From positions 61,422,872-61,486,871 of the forward strand of contig OW121852.1 in the NCBI GenBank assembly GCA_933228895.1: 64,000 bases of DNA. Direction: 5' to 3'. The notes under the pieces are model-generated. The model was given only the letters and a program-made list of their open reading frames with translations, ran no database searches and had not been told where the DNA came from. Position 1 is the first letter of the stretch. Each line of letters begins with the position of its first letter. Below, in pieces: positions 36,038 through 49,600 of the stretch. Made by a program: the position numbers and the translations under genes. Origin of the DNA: Platycnemis pennipes (Eukaryota > Arthropoda > Insecta > Odonata > Platycnemididae).

Positions 36038-36103
36038 TTCGCGAACAAGAAAGATCAAGGACGTCTTCTTGTTTAGTTGCACTCTATCATCAAACAAGAC
36101 CAC

Positions 36104-37647
36104 TCATGAAAACGTAGCCTAGGTGATTCTACACGGGGATACAGGACATAAAACAAATTTTTGTGGCGAGAAAGGACTGAAATCAAATGTCGCAGCAATG
36201 GTAGTACCTTTTATCTCCGGCAGAGGCGCTCATAGAGGAGCTCCATTCGCAAATCGCTAGCGGTTATACCTCAAGGTTTTATGACACAAAAGTCTCACTG
36301 GGGAAATATTTTGTAGTCCTAAAGTTGGTTAAATAGTGAAATCATAAGGATCTAATTATAATACAATCCATTGTTTGCTGTTCTAAGATAACAAATACTA
36401 ATGTCAGGAGTGATTGAGAAAAATTAATTTATCAATCCATTGTGGACTATTATTAAAATAATTTCTAAATTTTTAGGATCAAAATGACAGATAAAGAAAG
36501 CCTGACAAGAAGTTCTTATGCAGAGCAGCATAGAGCCGATTTTGATTCCGTTTGACCAATGCCAAACCTACCAAACTTCATTGTCGACAAACTGTTTTCT
36601 AGTAAAATAATTTCTTGTACTTAAGTAGAATACTTTGAGAAGTTCGTGGCTTTATTTAAACATATTTATGGAAAAGTAGTGCTTAAAATTACATCAAGTT
36701 AGGAAATGTAAAAGTGAAGATGTGTGACCCGCATAACTATAAGACTGAATATTACAGTTATTTCAGGGATAAAAGAGAAGCTATTGTTATTAAACGAAAG
36801 CAAAATGTGGCTACAGTACATTATTCTGCCACAAATCTTTATCGTTGAGCCACCTCAAAATAAAGTTACACTGAGAGCTGTGGTTACACACGGCCATCTC
36901 CATGCCATCTCTCACAATCAGTTCCATTGACGATGACGCCCCTGCTGGCAAAAATGTAACTAATGCCAGACAAACCTCGCATCCGGCACAATAGGACGTC
37001 CGCGTATAAACTTTCATGTAAAACACCCTCCCTCCCTATTCGAAGGAGAGGTAACTTCAGCTGCTACAGCAACTCGTCATGGCCGAATGCGAAGATGTAG
37101 TTTGGAATTGCAAATAATTCTAAAGTTTACGATGAAAATGCGTATGGCATCTTATATATTAATAATAAATTGTAATATTAATGTTAATTAATAATATAAA
37201 GACCATGAGTTTATGTTATGTATGACAGAAGCTATAACTGAGGTTATCCTATTGAAACCGAAGAACTTTTCAAGTAGTATGAAATAATTGTGATGCATGA
37301 TTGAAGCAGTGTAATTTAAGGTTGCATAATTAAATCAAAAAAATGACAACCAATTTTAAACCTATTTTTTTGTCACAAATTATACAAGCACCATACACTA
37401 AGGTCAAACACCTCTAAAACCCTGCTTAACATCTTCTTTTCGGAAAGAAGCGGCTGCTATTGAAGGCAGCGCCACCCGTGATATGGTGATAACAATTGGA
37501 AATTATCCTAATAGAAGAAGCTTGATATGCGTGTTAGTGTTGTGGGGGTTGTGTTTTGTGAATGTTGATTTTCTCTCTGTCTCTCTCTATTTCCATGAAC
37601 GTCTTGTGCTAGCTTATTTGGTAGTGGTGTTATTTGCGGTATTTAGG
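36104..37647. promoter_or_regulatory. Divergent intergenic region between SOCS6 and GPATCH1
   Basis: 1.6 kb between two divergent start codons. Higher CG content is seen near both ends (about 36200-36270 and 37030-37090, 37440-37480). No open frame of note and no recognised repeat. It should hold the promoters and any 5' untranslated exons of both genes, but no core element can be pinned down by eye. Confidence 0.4.
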
Positions 37648-40600
37648 ATGGATTCAGATGAAGAGGACGTTGACAACTATGTTATCTATGGTACTGCGTT
37701 AGATCCAATCGAAGAGGGTCAGTATTATTCAAGGTGACTGCTGTTAATTTACAAAAAAAATTAGCTTAGCTTATAAACTATGCTTGATATTTTCCCTTTT
37801 CAGATGAAATCCCTAGAAAAAAGCCTCTCAGTTTGGAGGAACAAGTTGCTCTCGATAAGCAAGGTCGAAGAAGATTTCATGGAGCCTTCACGGGTGGGTT
37901 TTCTGCCGGATTTTTCAATACAGTAGGAAGTTTGGAAGGATGGAAACCTTCTACATTCAAGTCAACTCGCATTGAGAGAGGAGGAGGCTTAACGCAGAAG
38001 CCAGAAGATTTTATGGACGATGAGGTTTGTTCAAAGCTTTCCAGTTCCAGTTTTAAGAAAAGCCAAACATAACCCTTGATATACAGTTTTCTTTCTATCC
38101 AGGAAATCCTACCTTTCAACGCTAGCAAATTTTAGAAATACTCCGTGAGATTGGCATTCTGTCTTTCAGTTACCATCTCTGTAAACCTATGAATCACATT
38201 CTATTACAGTTTTCTGTCATTTCTGTCATATACCTACTTTAAATAAGAATGATGACGCAAGTAAATTATAAGTTAAGCGTTATTTTTGTTGGCTTTCTCT
38301 GGCTGAATTCTGGCTTGACACTTCCAGCTGACATGAAGACGTATTTTATACCGAATTATAATCTAGTCTAGAATCCAGCTTGCTTGCTAAGTGGGCATAT
38401 TCCACTGAATATATCCACTAATAGATATAAAGTGTGTTGACTGACATGTAGATAAAAACCTTGATTTTTCAAGTTTATTCTAATTTTACGTACCTGTTAT
38501 ATATTTGTTTCAATTGTTTGGAAATTGTTAGTGTTTAGCTCAATCAAAGTTAAAGTTTGTGTTTAACTCTTTCAAGTTAAATCACCACGTTTACGTGTAT
38601 AAGGGACACAGAAAAAATTTAAACTTACATTTGAGTGGCCATTTGTGTTTCTAAATATTTTCTATTCTTAGCCCTGGCAATAATAATCTTCTCCATGGTG
38701 GGTAGGCGGAGGGTAAAGGAAGGTTAGTAACCTCCATGGTAGGTAGCTACCCTCCGTCAACCCATGCTCTACACTCTATGGAGGGTAAGGGAAGGGTAGC
38801 CCCACCCTTCCACTACCCTCGCTGGGAATTCTGTCGCTTACCCTCTGCCTACCCACCCACTACCCTCCGTGGAGGGTAAGGGAAGGGTAGCCTTACCCTT
38901 CCACTACCCTCACTGGGAACTCTGTCGCTTACCCTCCGCCTACTCACCCACTACCCTCTGTGGATGGTAAGGGAAGGGTAGCGCTACCCTTCCTCTACCC
39001 TTGTCTAAACACGCACGGCTTACCCTCCGCTTACCCACCGTGAAGGGTAAATGGAGGGTATTCGTACCCGCCATCTACAATCCCTGGTGGTCTCACGGCT
39101 ACCCACTGCCTACCTCCGCCCAACCCACCGTGGAGGGTAAGGGAAGGGTAGCGCTACCCTTCCTCTACCCTTGCTTGAACACGTACGGCTAGCCTGCCGC
39201 TACCAGGTAGCCTTAGGAAAAAAACATTTGAGCAAGATCGAAGCATAATGCTAATTCAAATTTGATCAATTTTTATATGCTAATTTTTCTCTAACTTAAG
39301 ATGGGTTTCGAGCTAATATTTTACGTGAAGTTTGCCATTGCCATGGGTTCTTGAATCCGATGCTATAATCACGTTAACGACAATTTCATGCTGGCATTGC
39401 CATAAACCTCAATTTAACATGCTGGAAGATCAGATGTAGGCTACATCGTAGCACCTGGGATCATGTGGCTCGTCCGATGAATACGTAATAATTGCAATGT
39501 GGAGGCTGATTTGCTTTCAAAACAGTTCAATGCTAAATATTGGTAGGCAGTGGTAATTACGGTAGAATGTAGTGCGTGCATTTCTAGGAAATTTAATTTG
39601 GACTGTTTGTAAATCGCATAGCTGGAAACAATTATGATTTCTATACTTCAGTAGCCATTCCAAATAATAAAGGCAAAAAACAAAGGACAATTAATAAAAG
39701 AGTGCAATAATTCCTAATATGTAATAATTGCACTCCTTTATTAAATCAGCTGTTTTCGGAGGCGAATTTATAGGGAATCATTTTGGACATGCCGTCACCA
39801 AAATTCTCGCAATTTTAAAACAATCAAAATTAAGTTTCCTTGAGACGAAATTAAATATATTTTCTCTTATGATGACGGCCTGCAGCGGGAAATTATTAAA
39901 TGCACGCCCTGCCATTTGGGAAATCATTAATTTTACATAGTTTTCTGTACTGCACATGGTAGTTTTGTCGATCGTTGCATTTCCAAGGACTTCACTATGC
40001 TGTTGTCTCTCGGATCCAAGGTTAAACTCGTTAAACATAAGCCAGGGAGTAACAAAAGAGCCACACACCGCACAGGCTATCGAGAAATTTGTGTCCTTAT
40101 ATGATTAGCACGTTATTGAGGAAACTCTTATTTATCTTCCCTGGAGTTGAAATAATATCAGTTATGTATAGTCATATCGGTCAATATTATTGTTATCCAA
40201 GAAATGGTCATTGAGGAAATGCTTTAAGGGTGCTAAATGCGGCAGTATCAATATTTAAGTAATTTAGTTATCACAAATGAATTAATGCCAGCCAGCAGCT
40301 GTATATAAGGCTCTCCAACAAAGCTTTCCTGAAAGGGAAAAGCGTTAATGAACTGTTGTGTCGATAGGTTGAATCTGTATAGATGATTAGGACATGCAGG
40401 ATTAGGTTATTAGTATAATACTCACATATCATAGTAATCACTAATCTTTCTTACAAGAACTTTAATGTAATGCTCCAATTCAGCTTGTGTTCTATTCCCA
40501 ATTTTTTGCTCTAGGTGCACTAATGCTAGTGATTTCGTTACTAGCCAGTTTGTATGGCTAAATGAGTACAGCTCCTCTCTACAATTCAATGATCTAGTTA

Positions 40601-43600
40601 ACATTTTTGTGTCCTGCTCATGAACGCTTACGTCCGCTTCGTGAACGGTTCTTTCCACCACAATTTGTACACTTTCTTGTCTCATTCCCTTCCCCTACCC
40701 TTCCACTACCCACCACGGGCACGGGTGTCCCTTATTTTGCAAAAAAAAATAATTCTGCGAATTTTTTTGGGTTCACCCCCTAAATATTTTCCATTCGGTC
40801 AGATTTACTCAATAACAAAATTTCATCTCAATAGGCCAATAATAACCCGTGCCGACTTGAGCTTGAAATTTGAATATTAGGAATAATAGGTTTTGTAGGT
40901 TAAAGTCAGGGAAAAAGCTATTGATACATGTTTCAGATATAATTTTATGTTACAATTTAATACATTTTCCCTCTTTAGACTATTATTGTTTTCAGTATTC
41001 TTTAGTTTTCAGTATTATGTGGATATTTTCTTTTCAGTGTTTCTTTCTTGCAATCTGGGCAGTCTGCGGTGTTCTTGAACACAACACAACACAAATTGCT
41101 TTTGCTCTTCATCTACCGTCAGTAGTCCATGAAAATCTTGCATTAATTTAACACCCCTTTCAGCACTGTCATTCACAGATTTCAACTCCATAACTATCCT
41201 TTGAGCTTCTAAATATGAAGTGTTGCTCGTCCATGTCGAAGGACATTCTTGAATAAAACTTATGTCCAACTTCAGGCAAAAGAACAGATCTCTGCTTTTG
41301 GATGACACAAAATCGTTTATAGTTTTCCCTGAAATGAAGATAAGACTGAATTAGGAGATGTATATTAACGAATTAAAACTTAAAGAATGGTAATTCGTAT
41401 AAAATTAAACTTACCATATAATTGTCCATCCAATTCTCCACATAGAGGAATAATCTCTTTTCCGGGTGTAGATTCTCTCTGGCTAAATATGCTACAATTT
41501 TGATTTTGATTTGTACGTCTACTTCATCATCAACGAGTGATAGGTCTGACAATTCTTCTGATAAATACCACATATGGTGACTAAAATATTTTAGAGCTGC
41601 TTTTGAAATTGTGGAATCTGTCTTTTCATATGATTTTAGAACTTTTAAGAAGCGGAGATCTTGATAAGGAGCTTTTACAGCTGCACTGCACTGAAGCCAC
41701 GGTTTGACATAAATAGTTACAATGAATAGAGATACATCTCTTAAGGCATTTTTATTTACATTGGATAATGTAAGTTGTGATCTTAGCAGAACCATTTTTA
41801 AACAATAAATAGCTCTTGCCATCCATCGAGCTTGATGCATTGCCCCAGGAGGGCGTATTTTTAGTTTTTTTTCCAGAGTCTCCTCCCAAAAACATTAGAG
41901 AGAGCTCTATGAGTTCACGATAATCACCTCTCTGTGTTAGTTTATCTAATTCACTTTCATAAAAGTCTAGCATTTCTTTGATTTCCGACTCACTAAAAAA
42001 CATTTTCACGTTCTCTTTGCCACTTCGAAAATTATTGGCATTGACACTTTCCCAGCTTTCCCTAAAATGTTTAAAAAGTGGTATGTCAGACTGCTTGTTA
42101 CATCACGTACTTTACGTTCAAATACACTTCGTAAAATAAGTTCATATACATGATGACAGCACGGAAAAACAACAATTCCCTGTCCAATTTTTGCTCAAGT
42201 AAGACACATGCTCCATTGAAACGTCCAGTGTTTGATGCAGTTGTGTCACAGCAGAGAATGTGTACATTGTCTTCTATACCCCAATACCATAATGCGTTCC
42301 AAACAGCGTTCGCTTGCTCTTTACCAAAAGAATGCTGTAATTTTGGAACCCCGATGAGATGCTCACTGTCCTCAAATGTAACAACAATTGGAAGTCTTTC
42401 TTCTTTTGGGTTCCTGACATTTAATGCAGGCAACAGTTTACCATCCCGATGAACAGTAATAATTGCAGGTATATCATTCTTGAAAGTAGATCTAATTGTT
42501 TCAGAACGTTCTCTTCTCTTCTTCTGTCTTATTCGATGGATAGAAGATTTATTAATAGAGAGTTTTCAGTATTATGAACCAACTGCCTCTGCTGTCACCT
42601 GAAGGATGTATACAGAATCTCTTACACTCAGCTGGCATCTATTCAAGGCAGCCACTAATTTAGGAGTGATAAAATCTTTCGTAACACGCCTTGTAGCATT
42701 CTGCATTGATGTACTCTCAGAAGTCTCTCCTAAAAATTTACCAACGCTGATTTCACCTGAAATTGGATGTGCGTTATCTGAATCTTCAGATGATGAGAAG
42801 GAGGTACAGCAGACGATGTAAACTCTGCACACAGTTGTTTCTCTTTCCTTTTCTGTTCTTCTAATTTTCTTCGCCTCGCCCTTTCTTCTTTATCCGTGAG
42901 CTTTTGGTCTACTCCTGCAAGGTAGCCTTTATGTCCTGGCTCTCGCTGCCGAAGTAAAAAACATCCTGTCTTCTTCCAATTTGATCATTTGAAGAGCATT
43001 GGCTTGTGCAATATCAAATAGATTTTCCAAATTATTTGTAAACCCCTCTTCACATCAAGTTAAAGTAGAAGGTTGGCGTGTAAGAATCACCCCGCGTGCC
43101 CTTCCCCATGTCCAACTCTGTAGTATTGTTGACGCAATGTTGACGGGTAAGAAACGTAAACAGACACATTGTAATAGCTACGGTACTTTGAGTGAACCCT
43201 CCCCATCGTTACCCACTGAAGGTTTTTAGGCGACCCCCTCGCCCCCCTAAGTTGGTATCGTAGTTTCTGCATAACCCCTAAGGCCTCAGCGCTGGGTGGA
43301 AAATCCAGACTTGTTCTCCATGCGAGTTCGCACTCAAGTCGGCACGGGTTAGAATGCTCCAATCTCAACAAAATTTTGTAAATGCATGTTTTAGAGTCAT
43401 TCGAACAAAATTGGAGGGTGAGCATTCAAAAATTTCGAAGTCGAAAAATAAGGGACACCCCAGCGCACGTGCTACCCTTCTCATACCCACCATGGGCATG
43501 CGTGCTACCCTTCTACTACCCACGCCCTACATCTCCTCTACCCTCAGAATGTTCTAAACTACCCTTCCTCTACCACCGCTCGAGGGTAAGGCCTACCACC

Positions 43601-46600
43601 CGTCGTGTCGTTTTCCTACCCTTCGCTTACCCTTCATTTTTGCCAGGGGTCCCTCTCTCTTACATATTATATATATTTGCAACTAAAATTTATATTGATG
43701 CTCGTATCAACGTTGTTTGTGATTACCACCATTTTTCCTCTTTCAGGATATGGAAGAGTTTGGTATAGCCCCGAAAGTGATTAGAACTACAAGTGATTAC
43801 AGAGATCATCAGGTCAGGAAAAGAGGCCGAAGTAGGCATGTAGATGGTCCCATTCCTGGAGAGCCAGTACTTCATTCACTCCTTCAGGCTGTAAGGTAAT
43901 TACTTTAGTCATATCAATCATATTTTTAGTTTGTAGGTTACAAATGATGAAGCAAATTAGGTCGGCATGAACCAGTCTCTATGTACTAAGATTTATTGAT
44001 TTTGTTGGTTCTAATTGCTGTTGCTGTTTTTCTCTTTTGAAGATGACGTCACGGCACAGTTCAATGGAATTCTTTTTGCGATTCCTTAGATGGTAGCCAC
44101 AATGATCACTCATATACCCAACAAAGAGACATGGTTCACTCTTTCTGTCCAATTTCTGCCTCCTGCATTTTGGAATATGAGCGTAACATTTTGTTCCAAA
44201 AATCTTGAAATAATCAATCTTCGGTGCAGTTGTGGCATGGGCGTCTTTGCCATCAAAATAAATGGCATGTGAAGTCAGTTATGAGATGAATCAGAATCAC
44301 CTTGCCTGATGATGACGAATTGTATGAGAGTTGCATTTATGGAAAACACAACCGTGACCCCTTTCTTGAACGACCAAAGAAATGCACCAAGTGGACTCAT
44401 GCTGACATCTATGAACCATTTCTGGAAGAGTTTGTTGGAGGATCTCAATATTTCCTGTGCCTGAAGGATGATTACTCATAGTTTCGATGGGTATTTTTTA
44501 TCACACAAAAATCTGAAGTAACAAAATGCTTGGCTACTTTCATCAGCAAGGTGAAAATCACAGAACATACCATTAAGGAACTGTAATGGTAGTGGGGAGT
44601 TCATCAACTCTGGTGTTAGAAAACTGCTTGAGGAGAATGGTATCAACATTCGGAGGGCTATTCCATACACGTCCCAACCAAATGGTGACAGAAAATATTA
44701 CATTAAACTTTTGGTTGTCTTGCTGTACTGATGGAACAAAATAGCCACCCTTTTTAATATTCAAAAGAATAACTTTCCCAAGGACTGTTGGAAATTGTAG
44801 GGAATAATTTTTCTCCTTAAAATTGTGCATAAAAAATGAAATGCATTCTGTACTCTAGTGTGTCCTATATGTCAGAAAATTCAGTAGGTTATTTGCTTCA
44901 TTAAGGTTATTTAGGTATTCTGGGAATCACTTGGTATAACTTATTCTTGAGATCTATTTGGGGATTAGGTTGGCGTGGTGGCTAGAGTACAGGCCTCCCA
45001 TCCCAAGGGCCTGGCTTTGAATCCCGGCATTGGTGGATTTTTTATTGGTATACTGGCCCCTACTTGAGTGTTTTGTGGAGAGCATTCGAGTTCAGTTCCC
45101 CATGCTTCTGATAAGATGTTAAGCTGTGTACCCTTGGTAGCTTTTGTTAAGAGCAGGCTAATACCGACATTAGGTTTCTCTCCGTTCTCCCTCCGTTCCC
45201 TGAAAACTCCTAACTATAACCTGGCTCCCACCTATCCTCTCTGATGCAAATGACCCCAGTTGTCGATCGCCACCCCCAAATAATTAACCAACCATGGGAA
45301 TAAATAGAAAATTTTATCGAATGGAGTAAGGTCAAAGAGAAACCTCACATCAGTATTAGCCTGGTCTTAGTGAAAATCTCCAATCAGCTATAAGTTTGAC
45401 ATCCTATCTGATTGATGGATTATTGAATATAATGTGCTCACTGCATTACGCTCAAGCAGAGACTGATATACCACTGAAAAATATTCCTCCACCAGAATTT
45501 GAACTAGCACCCTAGGGATAGTAGGCCAGTACTCCTAAAATACCACAACAAATCAATCCTTCCAGAATACGGTAAATACAATTAGCTGCACTACTAAGTA
45601 AAATATGATATTTGCTGAATTATGATTTACATGTGGAGACAAGTATATAATTATTAGAGTGCAGAAAAAAGTCCTCAGTTTTGAAGAAAAAAGTCACCTA
45701 AAAAGTCGCAAATATTTTAGAAAAAAGTATTTTAAAAGTCTGAGGTATTTTCATGAGAAAAATGCTAAATTTAACTTAATTATTGGAAAAAAAGCTGAGA
45801 GATGTGGATTCATGGATTTACAAGTTGTTATATGGACTTTAGGAAAGGAAAAACTACAGTTTGCAAAATATTTTTTTTTCTGTAAAACACTTCCTTTGAT
45901 GACTTCCTTCCAGAAATTTTGGAAGAAAAATGTCAGTCCCTATTATTTTTGTAGCTGATACAATAAATTCTCAATAATACGAACTACATACGATAGTACG
46001 AAGTTTAAATTATACAAAGCAAAACGGCTGGTCCCGACAAATCCTATAGTAATAACATGGCAATATTTGAAAATACGAATTTTCGACAATACGAATTTTT
46101 CCAAATTATGAACTTCGGGCCTGGTCCTCAGGAACAAATGGAATTCGTTTTTATGAACCTTGGTGAAAAACTGCTTCAGCAAAACTATTTTTTGACTGTG
46201 TAGACATCTAAGACATCAGTGTTGCTGATTGTGGTGCATCAGAAATGAAATGAGTGAATAGTAGTGCATTCACTCATTCACCTCCCACATAGACCCTCGC
46301 CCGCCCGTGCCGGGTATCCTCACCTGTGTTCGCCTCTGCCCGTGTGACATAGTTGCCCAACCATGCCCGTTCGCCCGGGGTGCCCACATCCTATGTGGGT
46401 GCCTAGGTCCTAGGCAGGTGCCCAGGTTGCTCGCCCAAACTGAGGGGAGGGGTGGTAAAAGAGTGAGCGAAAAATATTGCCAACGGCAAAGACCCTTGAG
46501 AAAGATATGTGGCGGTGATGATCTTAGGGAGGTCGCCCGGCCTCAAGGCAGTCGCCCGCCCAGCCGACAGGTGACCGCCTTTTCTCGGCAAGTTCTCCAT

Positions 46601-49600
46601 TAGGTCACAATCGTGATACTTCAGAAAAGTTCATCAAATGCCTTCGGGTTGAGCCTCTCTTTATCTCTCACACACTGGCGGATGACCCTCACCCTTATTT
46701 TGCGCCCCTGTATCCCCCTCTAGTATCTTTACCTCCCTTGCCGAGCTTGAAGGAGGGGAGGGGGTGGGTGGATGGCATCATGAAACTTCTGTGAGGTTCC
46801 TTCTTTTTCTTCTGGGCAATCCTGGGGGGCGCGTGGTGGTGGCTGATTGGAACCGCTCCGGGTGTTGAATGGAATGGAGAGGGACAGGGATGCGGTGTCC
46901 TTTGTTATCAGGAGGGTCTTTGACCCCTCCTCTCACACTCTGACACCTCTAGACCATCCCCTTCACTTCCCTCCCTTTCCCCCGATATCCCTCCAAGATC
47001 CACCCATAACCACCTGCACGTGCCCCCCAGGGTTGCCCAGAAGAAGAGGAAGGAATGTCACAGATGACACTATTCCCCCACCCCCTTCCCACTTCAAGCT
47101 CAGCAAGACAGATAAAGGGTGCATCCAGGGGTAGTAGTGCTCACTGAGCGATTGAGCGGTAGCGAATTTTCCGCTATGTCTCAGCTGCTGAACTCCCCCT
47201 GGATGGTGAGCGCTACGGTGGGAATTTGAATCTTCCTCTATTGGTGAGAGAGTTAGTTCTTCTAGACTTATAATGAAAATGATGAATTAAAGCAAGCTTG
47301 TTGGCATGGTTTGGCATTAGGAAGAACTTCAGTATATTCCTTCGACATAATAATAGGAATACCGCAATTTTATTAATGAAACAAGATATAACGACAGTAA
47401 GCATAGATCAACAACAACAAATACAGCCAAGATGGCATCGCTTTCAATTTGATCGATGAGAATCATTAATATTATTCAACTGTTTATCGTTCAATGTAAT
47501 TATTCTGCACATTGAACTTTTTTGAGCATGTAGTTAATATTTTGTTTGAACATCACATAAGACACACTTTTGGCTGCTTTCAGGCTATAGTTTCCAAATT
47601 TAGACACATAAAAATACAAATTGACTGAGCGCACTCTGTGGAATGTCAGTAGCCGGGCAAAATGACCGATTGAAAAAGAATTGTTTTCATTTGGCAAAGG
47701 TCAAGGTGAGCATAGGAGTTGAATGCATTTAGACCCGATTTCATAATTTTCTTCTCCAACATTTTCTCGGCATGAGAGCAGTCACTGATAATTACTTATG
47801 CTGTCATTGCTCATACTTTGATGTTATTTTAGCATGAACACGAAAGTTATTGCATGATTCACCTCAACAATCTGACACCTCGAAAGTAAATTTTGAAAAG
47901 TTCTAAATTCCGGGCCATTTCTAGAATGAAAATTGGATACTAAAACTTTATAGTTGTCGTAGTCTAGGGGTACTTCAGTGCTCCAAGGGCTAAGGTTATA
48001 TAGCATCATCTAAACTAAGATCATAATTGTAAGGCCTTGAGAAGCATTATTATGGAGCATTCAGGATCCACTAATGTGGTTAACTTTTTTCCTATCTTTG
48101 AGTTTTTGCTCAGATGATATAAGACTTCCTTTCTTCACTGCATATGTAACGTATGCATTTCATGAACTACCTTCAGCTTCACAATGCAGATGAGCATAAA
48201 ATTTTTTGTAACAAGCATGATTGTCTTGAGTGTAACCATGGTTATACCATAACCATAACAAGTGCACTGAAGGTATTTAAATATATCACTTAAGGTGGCT
48301 GGTCGGGTAATCGTTAGTCATTGAGAAATTTAGTTACTTAAATTTTAATGCTCGTTTAAAATTTCAATAATAGGTCGCAGTTACACTATATTCAGTAAGA
48401 ATGACTAACGTCTTAGGTACAATCTAAAATATTGTGCTTTAACTTTACTTATTGCCATAAAAATTTGCTTAAATGCAGACTTGATTCATTTCTAAAGTCA
48501 TTCTTGCGAAATTAATTTTCCGAAAACAGTTCTCACCGTTGGCCATAGAATTCAAAATAAGTATTTTAATGAAGATACATTGTCACTCGAATGCGAACTA
48601 GTATTAAAATATGTTTCTATAAATTATTTAATCTTTCGTTTTTAATCCGGCAACAGCGTCCATTCTGCAACACGCTGTAGGCAGTTGTTTGTTACAGTAG
48701 TCGTGACGACAGGTGTCACTTACGTCGTTGTTTACATTAGAGACCATGTGCTTCTTTGGTGGTTTTTTGTGGTTTGCAATGATGAATTACTCGTAAGATT
48801 TAGGTGGTTTCACGTGGGTCTGCCCAAGTTAGATCTGTTCGTCATGTCTACGTCTTTTCGAAGAAAGGGAAAGCTCATTTCCCAAAAAAAATATAATAGG
48901 AGAGTAAATCAGTCGCTCTCCATGAAGGCAAAGTGGGAAGAAAAAGCTTCATCTGGTGCACACAATTCGTCTACGCAGCTTTTTAACGTCGAAGGTAGCC
49001 GTTTGATTGATATTGCATTTGTTGGCGAGCAAATGGAGTGCGCTATTTGCAATGCAGCTTCTCTACTCTGCTAAACTCTAAACTGCTCTAGACCTACAGG
49101 TACCAATATGAAATTAGCGGGGGTATTTTCATATTTCAGCAAAGCTTTTGATAATATCACTAAAAAAATTTACCTTGTACACTGTATGAATCTGGAAACA
49201 AAAAATAAATGAAAGTGATGTGGTTTTCAAAGGATTAAATTTAAGAGTAGGAGGCCATAAGTTAGAGCAGGAGGAGAAATTTCATTACTTTGGTAGCATG
49301 TTGTAGGAAATAGGGTATAGTACGTGTGAGGTTCATTGGAGAAAAGCATTGGCGAAAGAGGCATTTACTCCTAGTAGAGAGCTTATTACAGGAGCCTTGA
49401 GTAGGGATGTTAAGAAAAGACTGGTGAAGAGTCTAATATGGAGCGTGGCACTCTATGGTTTGGAAACATGTGCTAGGATGGAAAAGGTTAGGTGGGTGGG
49501 TAGGTAGACGAACGAGGAGGTATGGGAGATGAAATTCATGATCTTTGTCACAAGTGGGCATCAGGAATAGGCACCATTATTCATTATGCATCATAATTCA

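Larger units (their letters stand above)
38672..43648 (-). mobile_element. DNA transposon with AGGGTA-array ends and unclassified transposase
   Basis: Outer ends CCCTGGCAATAAT and (inverted) CCCTGGCAAAAATG bound a 5-kb unit in GPATCH1 intron 2. Both terminal regions are dense in TACCCT/AGGGTA motifs (38700-39200 plus 40681-40740; 43433-43640). An inner inverted repeat (40685-40865 against 43328-43480) contains CAAGTCGGCACGGGTT and AAATAAGGGACACCC. Between them lies a decayed minus-strand transposase (about 42830-41015). The stretch 39210-40680 interrupts the left terminal region and looks like a later insertion. No target duplication was identified. Confidence 0.65.

Noticed and set aside
36038..36103. 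Longer N-terminus for SOCS6 starting at GTG 36103
   Set aside because: GTG is not a normal eukaryotic start and an in-frame stop lies directly before it; ATG 36037 has good context.
38690..39205. Interstitial telomeric repeat
   Set aside because: The motif is embedded in a 91-bp unit with both strands alternating, not a simple TTAGG-type array.
38690..39205. CRISPR-like array
   Set aside because: Repeats are contiguous palindromic minisatellite units without spacers, and the sequence is eukaryotic.
46307..46603. Open frames on both strands in the GC-rich block
   Set aside because: High GC lowers stop frequency; the translations are low-complexity and not recognised.
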